NCBI GenBank assembly: GCA_008729055.1
Contig: SDUX01000004.1
Span: 558,001 to 622,000 of the forward strand
Source: Pyropia haitanensis
Taxonomy: Eukaryota; Rhodophyta; Bangiophyceae; Bangiales; Bangiaceae
DNA length: 64,000 nt
Reading direction: 5' to 3'
The number at the start of each line of letters is the position of its first letter. The first letter of the stretch is position 1. Positions 42,467 through 54,700 of the stretch are shown here, in pieces. The translations under genes and the position numbers were made by a program. The notes beneath the pieces are model-generated. The model saw only the letters and a list, made by a program, of their open reading frames with translations. It ran no database searches and had not been told where the DNA came from.

Positions 42467-43996
42467 GCCGCTGCCGCCGCCGTCACCACCGCCGCCAGTG
42501 GGCGGCGACGCGCCGCGGCGGGGCGGCGGCCGCCGCCCCGCGCGGCCGCCGCGGCCGCGCCGCCGCGGCACGCCTGCCGGGCGGCACGGCGGGGCGGGGC
42601 GGGGCGGGCGGTGGGGGCGGCGCCGTCTGCGCGTAGCGGGCGGCGCCGCCGCCTTCCCCCGCTCCCCCCCCCGCGCGGCGGGCGGCCACGGACGGGGCGC
42701 GGCCGGCGGCGGGGCCGCCGCGCGCGCGGCGGGGCGGTGCGCACCCGCGGCTCCCGCCCGGGCGCCCGTTGGTGGTCATGGGCCCATGGACACGCCCCGT
42801 GCCGCCGCCGCCGGCCGCGCCGCCGCCGCCGCCGCTGCCGCCGTCGCCGCCATTGCCGCCGCCGCCGCCGAGGGGGCTGACACGCAGCCGCCGACGCGAG
42901 CGCCACGCCCCTTCCCCCCCCCCACCTCCCGCCCGCCTCACCCAAAAGCCGCAAGCCGTCAGCCACGCACGCACCGCTGGCACGGGTGGACGTGCGGCCG
43001 CGCACGCGGCGCGACACGCGACGAGGCAGCCGGCTGGGTGCGAGCGCGGATAGCGCTCGACGCGGACGCGCCCGCCCGTCTCGGCACCGGCGGGACTCAT
43101 CGGGGGACGACGCGTCGGTTGCATCTCGCACGTGCCCAGATGGGTGGGGATCACCACGGTTGTGACAGAATAGAAATACAGCAGCGGACGAAATCCGAGT
43201 GCGTCGACTACTGTTTGATCTTGAAGAGAAGGTCTTTTCCTCAGCTGAAAACGCTGGAAGAGTACTTCATGAAACGATCACCATCATCCGGCCGCCTCTG
43301 ACACAGCGGTGGGCCCCACGGCAGTCGCGGCCGTCCCATGGTGCATGACCCCGCCGCAACGGCCAGCCGCGGCTTCTGTCACCACCCACGCCGCCCCGCC
43401 CGCTGCCTGCCTGTCGCGGTGACCGGAGCGACGGCTGCGGTGGTAGCAGCGGGGAAAACGGGCTGGGCGCGGGCGGCAGCGGGAGCCACACTCCCCGTTT
43501 GGCCCACCGCTGCCGGCGGTTCGGCAGCGTGGCTGGACGGCTGACGCGTCGTGGCTCATCCCGCTTCTGATGCATCTGCGAGGGCGACTGGAAAGGGCCC
43601 GGTCAGTGACCTGGTGCGACCAGACAGCGGCCGCCTTTCCTTTCGCGCAGACCCACGCAGAAAAGGGGGGTGGAATGAGGACGACCTTTTTGGAAATTGG
43701 AGCGCACGTAGTGTGGCCCGGAGCGCTGGCCGCACGTGTTTCGATCGGTCACCTCGCGGCGGTTGCTGCCGTACCTCTCCTTGTCGAGCAGTGGCGAGAC
43801 TGAGAAGGTCGGTCCCCGTTGTCCTTGTTAAGTGGGGAGCTTCTGAGAGTGGTCACGACTGATGGGGAGCTGGTGGTGCTCGCAACAGAGATGCACACAT
43901 ACAGGGCGTAGGCGCAGTACAGTCGACTTCAAACATTGCTGCGATCAAATATCCCATGATCCCGCCGTCGGCACAGAGGATGTAATTACTGTACAA
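40905..43996. repeat. Low-complexity GC block upstream of the GT2 gene, then ordinary spacer
   Basis: From 40905 to about 42900 the sequence is almost entirely G and C with CCG/GCC arrays, C runs, GGCC stretches near 42176-42196 and a GGGTC microsatellite. Frames on every strand are open only because stop codons are nearly absent. 43000-43996 has normal composition but no recognisable gene; it is the upstream region of the tRNA. Confidence 0.65.
41318..41385 (+). repeat. GGGTC pentanucleotide microsatellite
   Basis: About 13 near-perfect copies of gggtc, with single-base variants (gggcc, gagtc), between low-complexity flanks upstream of the GT2 gene. Regularly spaced GGG triplets could form G-quadruplexes. 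Confidence 0.85.
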
Positions 43997-44067
43997 GCAC
44001 CTTTGGTCTAGTGGTAGAATACGTGCTTGCCACGCACGAGACCCGGGTTCGATTCCCGGAAGGCGCA
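43997..44067 (+). tRNA. tRNA-Gly (anticodon GCC)
   Basis: A 71-nt cloverleaf. The acceptor strand is 'gcacctt' with 'aaggcgc' plus discriminator A; the D arm is 'ggtctagtggtagaat'; the anticodon stem 'cgtgc/gcacg' closes the loop 'ttgccac' with anticodon GCC; the T arm is 'cccgg gttcgat tcccgg' with an intact B box 'ggttcgattcc'. No intron. T runs at 44077-44081 and 44085-44090 serve as Pol III terminators. The acceptor stem has an A3:C70 mismatch where glycine tRNAs normally have a pair; this could be tolerated, edited or a sequence error. Confidence 0.95.
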
Positions 44068-46259
44068 CACATGTTATTTTTGCATTTTTTGGGTGTCTTC
44101 ATGTCTCCCGCTTCCGTCATAGCTTGCGACGCTCTCATCGCCAAGGGTTCTTTGTGTATGGTAGGCCGGCAGTCGGCCACGCGGCGCCGCGCGCGGAGAC
44201 AGCGCCGGTCGGTGGACTCCCGGTGCTGCGACGCTGCCGTCGCCAGGGCAAAGGGAGGAGCGGGGGGCGGTCGCCTTCTGCAAGAGTGGCGGGTTTCCTT
44301 TTTCTTGGTGTCGCCCTTGCCACGGTGCTGGTTTTTTTTGTGTGCGGCTATGTCACAGACGATAGTGGGATGGGAGATGGGAGGGGGGATGGATGTCTGA
44401 CTGTCCCGCGCTGCCATACGCGGTCGCGCCCGCCCAAACAGGCGCGGGCGATCGTCCACGCGGGTGGCTCTCGAGGAGGTCCCCACACGGTGGAAGAAGG
44501 GGGGGGGGAGAGCTGGTTGGGGGAGGCGCGCGCCGCGACGCAGCCGCGGCGGACCCTGGCCGCCGCCAACGGGGGCCGCCGTGCGGCAGCACGCCGCCTC
44601 GAGCCGCCCCAAAGACCGGCACGAGGCGGGTCAGCGCGAGTAGGGGGGGGGGAACGGGCAGCTGGTGGGGGGGGGGGCGGGATGCCCGGCCGCCGTCCCG
44701 CGGCGAGTGCGGCGGCGCCCCCTTCCGCCCCAGAGAAGGTAGTATACCCGCACGGGGCTCGCGTTGCCGCCGGCGGGGGGCTCCCGCGTCGGCGGTCCGC
44801 GCGTCGACTTGCCCCACGCGCGAGCGCGCGCGCCCCCGCCGCGCGCGGTGGCCTGCCCCCGCCGCGGGCCGCCCGCGTTCCTCCCTACTACCCGCGACGC
44901 CCGGGAGCGCGCCGCCGGACGCCGCGCTTATCAAAAAACAGTATAGAAACAGAGAGCGGCTGGGGCGTGGGTTTGACGGGAGCGCGACGGGGTGCGCCGT
45001 CGCGCGGGCTAGCGACTGATCCAAGCGGTGGAGAAACACCAACACGAAGCACACGAACGTCGACTGTCAGCCCGCCGCCGCGGCCGACCGCACCGCCACC
45101 GCTCAACGGGCAGTCCCGTTCAAAACCGCCGTGAGGCGCGGCTGTCGCGCCGGGGCGGTACCCGCACGGCGACCGTGGCGGCCATCGCCGACGCCGTCAC
45201 ACCCACCTCCCCCCCCCGCCCCGCCCCTGCTCAACCCCCCCTCTCACTCGACGCGACTCCCTCGACACACTCTCTTCACCTACGGCTGCCGCGGTCTGCC
45301 GTTTGAACCTCTCCCCCCCCCCCCACGCTCACCCGTCTGCCCACCCGATGCGCCTGTGGCCATCGCGCCCGCCGTTCGTGTTCTGTTTGTTTGTTGGGCT
45401 GCGTGTGTGTTGCGTCGCCGCCGCCGCCGCCGCCCCGGCCGCCGCCGCGGCTTCCGTTGGCGCGTGACTGTCTCGTCCCCCCCCTCTTGGCGCCTAGCCA
45501 CCCCCCCCCCCCCGTCCCCCACTCCCGGGGGAACTCGACCTGCGGCGCGCGCCCCTCGGACTTTCTGCCGCTCACGACCGGCTTGTCGCCGCGGGAGCGC
45601 CCGCCCCCAAGACGCGCCGCCGCTGCTGACGCCGCCGCTGCCGCCGCTGCCGCCGCGGCCACCGCCACGGACGGCGTGCGCACGTCAAAGAGGCAATTGG
45701 GGGGGTGAGGCGGGGGGGTTGGCGCCACAGACCGGCTGTGTGGCGCGCCACACCCATCGCTTGGCGGTAACCGGGGGGGGGGGGCGGGGGGGGGGGTGGT
45801 GCGAGTAGCGACATGGCACTCCCTTCCTGATAAGCGGGAGCGCTGGGGGGGCGCGCGCGCGCGACCAGCGGCGCCGCACATCGGCTGCCGCAATTGACGC
45901 CGCCGCCGCGGTCTGCCGACGCGTGCGTGGCGGCTGCTGGCCGCGGTGCGGCGCGTACAAGAACGGCGCGCCGCGCTCGCGGCGGCGGCGGCCGTGGAGG
46001 GACCAACGGGGCGCGGCGGGCACCGCCACGGACGCCTTGTTTCCCCCCCCAAACGGCCACCGTTGACGCAAACGCCACGGACGAGCATTGTCGACGGGTC
46101 GCGTTGTGGCGGACGTGACCGCCGGCGACGGCGGTGTCGCCGTGAAGGGGATTGACGCGGGCGGCGGCTGGGGGGCGTGGCCTCGTGGACGTGGCCATTG
46201 TTGCAGTCGTTGGTATCCCCCCTTCCCCCCCCCGTCTTTTGCTTCCTCTTGTTGCCACC
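44068..46259. other. Intergenic region, no gene recognised
   Basis: Begins with the tRNA terminator. G and C runs increase after 44.4 kb. Frames on both strands (for example + 44124-45134, - 45276-46088) are Arg/Pro/Gly/Ala-rich and unconvincing. Confidence 0.5.
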
Positions 46260-46434
46260 ATGTCTTCCTCACCGTCGTCGCCACGGCTGCCGTCGTCGCC
46301 ACGGACGGGCGCCTCCCCCCTCCCGCCGCGACGTGTCTAGCTCACCGGCCGCTGGCGGGCCTGTTGGGGGCACTCCTCCCCCCCACTCGCCGCCGCAGCT
46401 GCCGCGGCCTTCGCTCCCGTTGTACCAACGCCCC

Positions 46435-47640
46435 GTTGACGACGACAGGGGCGTCTCCGTCACCGCGGTGACGCTGTCGCGGCCGGTTGGCCTGGCCGCC
46501 ATCAGTGCGCAGGTGTCGGCGGTTGAGGCGGAGGTGGCGCGGGTGCTCGCGGTTGGCACCACGGCGGACGGCTCCCTCACCGACGCGGCGCTCGCCGCGA
46601 TTGCCAGGTACCTGGAGGACTGCCCGTAGTTTGTCCGCACCGTCTGGTGGATGCACGCCTTTTTGAACGGCACGCGCAACGTGCGGGCGGTGACGCTGCA
46701 CGTCGACGACGAGTGTGGCTCGGCCTGTGGCATGTGCGTGTGGGCAGCCGCGGCGGTGGGCGGCGGCGGGCCGGCGGAGCCCCCCGCGCTCCGCAGCCAC
46801 ACGGCTGCACTTATTGACACGGCCTATGGACAGCTGGTGATGATGGCGGTGCGGAAGCAGCAGCAGTATGCCTTCTCCGCTTCGTACGTTGTTGTGGGCA
46901 CCCTCGAGACGGCGCGCCTGACGGGCGCACCCCTGCAGGCCCTTTATCTAAGCTGCATCCCCGATTTGGCTTGGGAGGCGGTGGTGGCTCCGCTGCTGGG
47001 GCACCACGCTCGCACCCTGAGGGAGCTGGCGCTCGTCGGCTACCCGGACGAATGCATGCCGAGCGTGACCAAGGTAGGGCGCGTCGTCATCGCGGCCGAC
47101 GGGGGACTGCCTGTCCTCCTCACCCTCTTTCTCACCGCCGTCCGCTTTGACCGGGCGGACGCGGCAGCGGTGGCGGCTGCGTGCCGGGTGCTGACGAGCC
47201 TGGCCGTGGATGGCACCATTGGCGACGGCGGCGGCCCCGCGCTGAGCGCGCCGGCGCTGCCCGCACTGACCCGCCTCTCGTGGCGTGGCACGTCCGACCT
47301 GTTGGCCGACGGCGGTGTGGCGGCGCTCCTCGCGGGCCGCTCGCGGGACGCGGCGGCGATGGGCCACCACGGCCGCGGCAGCGAGGCGCTCGCGACCCTC
47401 GAACCGGTGCTGGCCGCCCTGGACGCCGCCGCGACGCTGCCGGTGGGGCTGGACCTCTTCACGGCGGGAACGTTTGACAACGACAGTCGCCCGTATGGTA
47501 GGCACATCGTGCAGCGTGTCGCGGCTGGCTCGGCTGCGGGTGGCTATTGGTGCGGGCGTGACAGCTTTGCATCGTCGACGCCAACGGCATGCGGTACCCC
47601 ACAGCCGCCGACGCTGCTGCCGCGGGCGCCCGCATCGTGA
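46435..47640 (+). pseudogene. Hypothetical leucine-rich ORF interrupted by an in-frame TAG
   Basis: One frame reads 'LAAISAQVSAVEAEVARVLA' through 'AALAAIARYLEDCP', meets TAG at 46627-46629, then continues with 'FVRTVWWMHAFLNGTRNVRA', clearly the same protein. Later parts are leucine-rich with repeating helix-turn units ('LQALYLSCIPDLAWEAVVAP', 'TLRELALVGYPDECMPSV', 'LTSLAVDGTIGD', 'ALTRLSWRGTSDLL'), suggestive of an F-box/LRR-like solenoid, but no F-box is evident. Downstream, another frame to a stop at 47712-47714 ('DANGMRYPTAADAAAAGAR') also looks coding, so a 3' exon or frameshift is likely. No convincing initiator ATG is in frame upstream. A disabled gene, a sequencing error at the TAG, or an unrecognised intron would each fit. 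Confidence 0.5.
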
Positions 47641-47714
47641 GCTGGATGGGGGAGCGGCTGCCAGGTGTGACGACCGTGGCGGGGGTCCCCCCGCATTGGG
47701 CGGGGAACGTCTAG

Positions 47715-49178
47715 GCGAGCCCTCTATGCAGCTGCACACTGTGGACAACAGGTGTGGCACGTTTGTTCTCGCTATTTCTTTTGGTATTTTTTGCCAGACC
47801 TTGGACTGGGCACGGGGAGGGTAGGAGCGGCCATCCGAACGTAACGACGTTGGGCTGCTGTGACTACAGACACACTGTGTAGGTCTGTTTCTGGTCTTCA
47901 GTCGACCTCTGTATGTGAGTTCACATGTTCTGCGTCGAGAGACGGGAGCGTGTCGCCCAACGCCGCCGCCGCGACCGGAGTTGTCCGTGGTAGGAGGCGG
48001 CGGCCATTGAGGAAGGCGAGTGCCCATGGTGGCGCGGGCAGCGGCGGCGGCGCAGATGGCGGCGGCGACGTGGCGTTTCCATACTTTCCAGCGGGGGACG
48101 TTGTCCACAGCAGCCGCTGCCCCTGTCATCCTGTCTACCCACAGCGCCGGCGGCAGGCAGCTGTCGACGGCTGCTCGCCCCCCGTGCCGCTGCACAAGTC
48201 GGAAGCGGAGCGCGGACCGCCTTTTGGGCCACTGGCACGGGCCAGCGCGGCTGGATGGGACTCTGGATGGCCGCTGGTACGTTTTGTTTTCGTAGTCGGG
48301 GACAACGTCGGTCACGCCAGCGGCAACCAACGGGCCGGCCGGCATCTTGGCGGCGCCATCACGTGTGCGCGGGTCCCCGTGCGCGCCCGGCGTCGCCGGC
48401 AGGACCAGCGGGTCGGCCACAGCCGCCTCGCGGCGGGGATCCCCCGTGGCAAACGCGCGCCGGCCGGCGGGGCGTGCCCGCCGACCGCGCGCCGGCGGCA
48501 CGATGGCGGGGGCGGCGCGGCGTGCGGCACGCCACGGCGCGCCGCTGGGCCGGCGAACCGGCACCCGCACCCGTGGCGGCGACCGGACGCCGCGGCGGGT
48601 GCCGCCCAGACGGTGGCACGGCGCGCCGCGGCGGTCGGCGCGGACCTGACGGCGGCGTCGCGGAACTCGTCCCCGCACCAACGGCGCGTGGCACCGCGTG
48701 GTATGATGGTGGGGGCGCGGCGGCCGCCGGCCGCCGGCAGCGACCAGTCGGTCCCACCCCGCCGCGCTCCTCAAAATTCCTTTGGTGGGGAGCCGGCGCC
48801 GGCGGTACGACGCGTGGCGGCCACGGCGGTGGCGGCCACTGCCGCGGCGGCGGCGACGGGGGGGTGGGTGCCTGCAGGCCCGCGGAGGGGTGACGTGGGC
48901 GCGTCGCCGCCGCCGGTGATGGTGGTCTTCCACCGCCCAGCGCGTGGGTGGGTACGGTGGGCTGGGCGGCGTCGCCGGCCGTGCGGGTCTGCGCGGGCGC
49001 CGCCCGAGCCACCGCCACAAACCAGCCGCCAGCGACCGTGGTCACGCGTCTACCTCGCCCCAAACACGGTCGGTGGGGTGGTGGTGGCCGACCCTCCCAC
49101 TCACGGCAATCCCCAACACCACCACCTCCGCCGCCACTCCCCGTTGTCGTTGCCGGGTCCCCAAAGTACGTGTTCCCG
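47715..49178. other. Intergenic region, no gene recognised
   Basis: Moderately GC-rich. Arg/Pro/Ala-rich open frames occur on both strands without domains. It separates the broken + strand ORF from the convergent minus-strand gene. Confidence 0.5.
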
Positions 49179-50819
49179 TCACAACCGTGCATCGTTGGCC
49201 AAGCCAGCCTGCCTATGTACATCCCCGCTCCCGCCCGACCCGCGCGCGCTCACGCCCCTGGCCGACGCAGCGCGGCGTAGCGGCTGACCATCACGCAGCG
49301 GGGAGCTCGGCGGGGAGCCCGGCGTGCACGCCCTCCCACCCCCCCCACCCCCCACCCCCCCCCCCCCCACCCGCCGCGGCGCCTCGCAAGCCGAGTGGAG
49401 CCTCCCCCCCCCCCGACAAGCACTCCCCCCCTCCCCCCTCCCCCCTCCCGCCTCACCCCCCCCCTCCCCACGCGCCGCCGCCACCACCCGCCCGACCAGC
49501 CGCAGGTGGTCGGCCCGCAGCCGCCGCCGCGCCACCCCCACCCCCAGCCGCCCGCCCGCCACGTGCGGCCGCGCCCACGCGTCGGCAGCCGCGTCCGCCG
49601 CCGCCGCGGCGGCGGCGTCGGCGGCGGCGGCGGCGCCTTTCCCCCCCCCCCCCCCCACGACGGGCCGCCCCCCCCCGCCCCCCCCCCCACGAGCGGGAGC
49701 GGGCGGTGGGGAACCGCCCCCCCCGCGCCGCCCCCCCCCCCCGGTCCAGCCCACCCCCCGCGCGAGCAGCAGCACGTCCGCCGCGGGCCGCCGCCGCCGC
49801 ACCCGCCGGACGGCGGCGGCGAGCGCGGCGCGCGCCTCGGCCTCGCAGCCGAGGCCCGCCACCGCCGTGTCGAGCGCGTCGGCCATGGCGCCGACCGTCG
49901 ACGGCCGCGGCGCCGCACCGGCCGCCGAGGCCGCCGACGGCGACCGTGACCGCCGCGGCGTCGACGCGGGCGTCGTCGCCGACAGCGACGCCGAGCCGCG
50001 GCCCGCCGCCGCGTCAGACGACGGCGACGGCGGCGGCAGCGTGGCGGCCGACGCTTCGGGCGCCGCCCACGGCACCAGCTGTGACGGTGGGCGCGCGCCC
50101 GCGCCGCCCGCCTGGTCCGCCGCGGCCTTGGCGCGGGCGGCCGCCGTCGGCGCCGTGCCTTCCAGCGCGGCCATCCACCCCCCCAACGCGGCCGTGTAGG
50201 CGCGCACCGCGGCGTCGTGCGCGCCGACGGTCGTTGCGGCGGCGCGCGCCGCCCGCGCGGCGGCGAGCGCCCCCAGCCGCACCGCCGGGTCCCCCAGCGC
50301 CGGCGGCGGCGCCACGCCCTGGGCGGCCAGATAGGGCAGCAGCGTGTCTGTAACGAGCGCCGCCTCGGCGGCGACGAGGCGGTCCCAGGTGGCCCACCAC
50401 GACTCAAAGTCCGCCATCGGCGGCAGCGCCGCGCCGGGCGGCCGGCGGCGGCAGCGGCCGCCGCCGGCGAGCGCGTCGAGCATCGTGGCCAGGTCCGCCG
50501 CCTCGCGGCGGATCGCGTCGTGGCCGACCCGCAGCAGCCCGTCGGACCACCGCGGCGGCACCCGGGGGGCCGCCGGCAGCAGCGGCGGCGGCGGCGGCGG
50601 CGGCGGCGGGCGCCACGCCGAGCCGCCACCGCCGCCACAGCCGCCGGCGGCGGCGCCCGCGACGCAGCGGGCAGAGGGGGCCTCTGCCGCCACCGCCGCC
50701 GCCGCCACCGCCGTCGCGGCCGGGCGGGTGCCACTGGCGGCGGCGGCGGCGCCGCCGCCGCCGTCGGGGCGGCCCCGCTTGGGCGTATCCACCGACGCCC
50801 GCCCGCGGCGGCCGACGGC

Positions 50820-50850
<31 letters not shown>

Positions 50851-51779
50851 GCCCAGTCGGCAGGGTGGTGGCTGAGGCTGTGCACCAGCGCCGCGCCGCG
50901 CCGCGGCCGCCGCCGCCGCTCGCCGACGGGGGGGGCGCCCGCCGCTGGCGGGGGGGGCGCCGCCGCCGGCAGCGCGGGGACGGAGCGGGGGCCGCCGCGC
51001 CGCGCCGGGTCGGCCTCCACAAAGGCCGACCCGCCGTCGGCGGCGTCCGCCGCCCACGGCCAGTCCGTCGCCACGCCCACCCCCGTGGCCACCCCCTTCC
51101 CCGCCCCCACCCCGACCCCGACCCCCACCCCCACCCCCACCCCCACCCCCACCCCCACCCCCATGCCCATGCCCACCCCTCCGCGCGGCGGCGTCGGCAC
51201 CGTCCGTGCCGACGACGCCGACGCACCCGACGCGGCGGGCGACGGCGTCGGCGACGCGGTCGACAGGCCCTCCACATAGGCCGGCAGCTCGCCGTACCAG
51301 TCGGCGGCGGCAATGGCCGCCGCGGGCGGCGGCGGCGGCGGCCAGCCCCCCCCCCCCCCCCGGCGGCCCAGCCGCCACCGCCACCGCCACCGCCACCGCC
51401 ACCACCACCCCCCCCCCGGCCCCAACGGCGACGCCACCACCCCCACCGCCACCCCTACCCCCCCGCCACCGTCCACGCGGCCGCCACCCCAGCCGCCCGC
51501 GTCCATCCCCGCGTCCACCGCCACGTCCGCCGCCTCCTCTGCCAGGCGCGCCGCCACCGCCGACGCGCACGTCATGCGCGACGCGGCGGTCGGCGGCAGC
51601 GACGGCGACGGCCGCGCCGCAGACGCCCACCGCCGCGCCGCCCGCCGCCCGCCGCCGCCGCCGCTGGCCGTGACGCCCGCGTCGCCCGGCGGGCGGGGCG
51701 AGCCGGCCACGCCGCCGGGCTTGCGCCAGAGGAGCGCCGACAGGGAGCGGAAGGAGGGGGACTCGGCCTTCCAATCCAT
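49179..51779 (-). CDS. Large low-complexity protein with a possible hemerythrin-like helical segment
   Basis: 866 residues from the ATG at 51779 ('MDWKAESPSFRSLSALLWRK'), a normal-looking start. Much of the chain is Gly, Ala, Pro, Val or Arg runs, including a Gly-Val repeat encoded by a CCCCAC hexanucleotide array near 51120-51165. Two parts look folded: 'RVGHDAIRREAADLATMLDA' (about 418-437) with 'FESWWATWDRLVAAEAALVT' and 'DTLLPYLAAQG' (about 457-487), and 'ADALDTAVAGLGCEAEARAA'. The first resembles HHE (hemerythrin-like) metal-binding domains, which have H-x-x-I/L-R-x-E and later an E-x-x-x-x-P-x-L segment, but the other expected His residues are not evident, so metal binding is doubtful. 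The C-terminal 150 residues cross C runs and may be out of frame or untranslated. Confidence 0.4.
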
Positions 51780-54700
51780 GGTGCCGCGGGCGTTGGGGGG
51801 GGGGGCGGCAGGGGAAGCGGGTGGGGAGGAGAAGGATGGGAGGGGGGCGGGGGGGTGGGGGGGTGACGCAGTGCGCGGCACCCTTGTGAGTAGAGGTAGG
51901 GAGGGAGGGCGGGAGCGAGGTGGGCGGGGGGGGGGGGGAAGGAGGTGGGAGGGGAAACGCCACCGCAGTGCCAACACGGCCGCGCGCGGCGGCGGCCGCC
52001 GTCGCCCAGGCTTGACGGTGCCACCGCCGCCGGGTCGGTAGCCCCGCTGGCGTGCGCACCTCCGCGCCCCCCCCCCCCGCGCGACGCAGCGGCGGTCCCA
52101 CCCAACGGCGCCCGACGGCGGGCAGCGTGCACCGCGCCGCCGCCTGTCGGTCGGCCCCGAGCGCTGCGTCCGGGTACGCGGCGGGGGCGGGGGGGGGGGG
52201 GGGGGGGGCGAGACGCGCCGACCGCCCGCCGGTGGGACCCGCCGCGGCGCGGGCGGCGGCCAAAGAGCCGGCCCGCACGGGGCAGCCGACCCGCCCCCGA
52301 CCGCGGCGGCCGACCGCCGGCCGCGACCGCGGCGCGGCCACCGCGCGGCGAGCGACGCGGCGGGGGGGGGGGGGGGGGAGGCGGCGGCCACCGCGGCGGC
52401 CACGCCCCGCCGCCACGCGGGGCGCACCGCCGGCAGCGCGGCGCCGCGACGGCGGGGCGGCCAGCCGCCGCGGGCGCGCGCGCGGGGCACGGGTGGAAAC
52501 GGGCGCGGGGGGGGGGGGGGGGGGGGGGCCGCCGCCACCCCGTCGACCCGCCGCCGCCGCTCCTGCGTGCGGCGCGGCCGAGGCCGCCGCCGCGGGCGCG
52601 GGGCAGCGGAGGCGCCGCCGCCGCCGCCGCCACCACCACCGCCGCCGCCGCCGCCGCCGCCGCCGCGCGCGGTGGCCGCCGTCGACGGGCGTCGCGGCCG
52701 CTGCGGCCGGCCGGCCAGACGCGGCGCGCCGCGGCGCGCGCCGCGGCCGGCGGGGGGGTCAAGGACCGGGGAGGACCACCGGGGTGGCGGCGGCGGCGGC
52801 GGCGGCCGGCCGGCCGGCCGGCCGGCTGGCCCGCCGCGGCCGCGCGCGCCGCGGCCGCGCGGCGGCGGCGCGGCCGTCCCCCCGCCCGCGGCGCGCGGCG
52901 AGGCGCGGCGGGCGGCAGCGGCCGCCGCGGCGGCCGCCGCAGACGGCGCCGCGCGGCGGGCGGCGGCGGCGGCGGGCGAGCCCGCCTGCCCCCCCCCCTC
53001 CCCCCCCCGCGGGCGCACCGCCACCCCGAGGCGGTCGCGGTCGCGCCGTCGACGGCTGCCGCCGGCGTGGGGGGGGGGGAGGGGGGGGGGGGAGCACGGC
53101 GACCGATCCGCGCCGCCGCCACTGGCCAGGCGGCCGCCACGGCGCGGCGTCTGCCCCTCGCGCCCGGCTCGCTGCCGCCGCGCCGCCCGCCACACCGTGT
53201 CGGAGACGAGGCCGCCGCGCCCGCCGCGCCGTCGCCGCTGCTGCCGCCGCCGACGCCAGTTGTGCCTGCCCCCCCCCCCCCGCCCCCTCCGCCGGGCTCT
53301 CCAACACGCGCCCCGCCCGTGTTGCACGGCTTGGCGACGCGGGTGGCGTCCGCCGCGCAGACACCCGCCTGCCCACCCGTCGGGGGTGGTCGCGCGACAA
53401 CGAGGGTTGGGTGCGAGGAGGGGGGGGGTGTCCGTCACGTGTGCGGCTGCGGCGCTTGCCAGTGGCAGGGGGGGGGGGGGGGGGGGGCGTGGCTTCAAAG
53501 AGGCTGGAAGAGTCAGGTGGGGGGAGGGGGCGCGAGAAACGGTGGTCTCTGTCCGAGCAGCAGCGCCGGCGGGGGCCGGTTGTAGTCGGGTAGACAGCGC
53601 CACAGCCGGGGAGGGAGACGGAGGGCAAGGGGCGGGGGGGGGGGGGGGGGGGGAGGAGGCGGGGGGCGTGGAGGCAGGGAGGGAGGCACGTGGGCGGGCT
53701 CTCTGCCACGCAGGTGGCGGCAGCCGCCGAGGACGGTCGCCGCAGTGTGGGGCGCGCGGCGGCGGGGGGGAGAGCCGTCGGCTGCCGTGCCGCGTGTGCC
53801 CGCGCCCCCCCGGTGCGGGCAACGGCGGCGGTGGCGGTGGCGGTGGCGGCGGTGGTGGTGGTGGCGGTGGCGGTGGTGGTGGCGGCGGCGGTGGCGGCGG
53901 CGGGGGTGGCGACGCGCGTCGGACGCCTGCGGGGCCGCAGCAAGGGGCGTGGGTGGGGAGGGGGGGGGGGGGGGGGGAAGTGGCGCAGTCGCAGGCAATA
54001 AGACGCAGGCCGGGCAGCCACCTTGCTTGGTCTCGAGGCGTCCCCGCGCCGCGTGGCCGGCGGGCCGAGCACACCCTACCCCCCCCCCCCCCCTTCTGCG
54101 CCATCCGTTTCCGCGTGGCGTGTCGCCGTGGTCCTTGCGTCATGGCCAGCAGCGCCGGCCGGCCGCCGGCCGCCCCACCGCCAACCCCCGTTGACGGGCC
54201 GCGCGACGCGGGGAGGTGGAGGGGGGGCGGAGGGAACCGCAGTGTCAACGGGGTTGCGTGCCACGGCGGCGGCCCCTGCTCAGATGCGCGCGCAGGCCCC
54301 TCCCCCTGCCGCTCCTGCCCCGGCTGGCGACGACCAATGGGAGGGCCCCTCTGAGAACCCTGTTGGGGGGGGGGGGGTGCTGCTGCCGCTGCGGCGGCCC
54401 AGACGGATCAACGGGACGCTGAACCAGGCGGCCAAGCCGCCTGGCCACGAGGGGCGCTGCCGCCACCGCCGCAGCGCGGGCGCAGGGGGAGGGGGCGCCC
54501 GACGCAGCACGCTCCCCAGCGGTGAGCAACTACGGGGCCGTCACCGCGGGCGGTGCAACCCCCGCCTGGGAGGGGTGGGAGAGCGGGCACGCCGCCCGGC
54601 GGCGGTCGTCTGCGCGCACGCGCGGGGTCGAAAATCTAGGCCGCCCCCGCTGGCCGCCACAGTCGCCGCCTGTGGGGCGCGCAGCCGACACCGCCGGGCG

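Noticed and set aside
40906..43301. Overlapping frames of 400-800 codons on both strands upstream of the GT2 gene
   Set aside because: Composition artefact of the CCG/GGC block; no methionine-led region with protein-like character.
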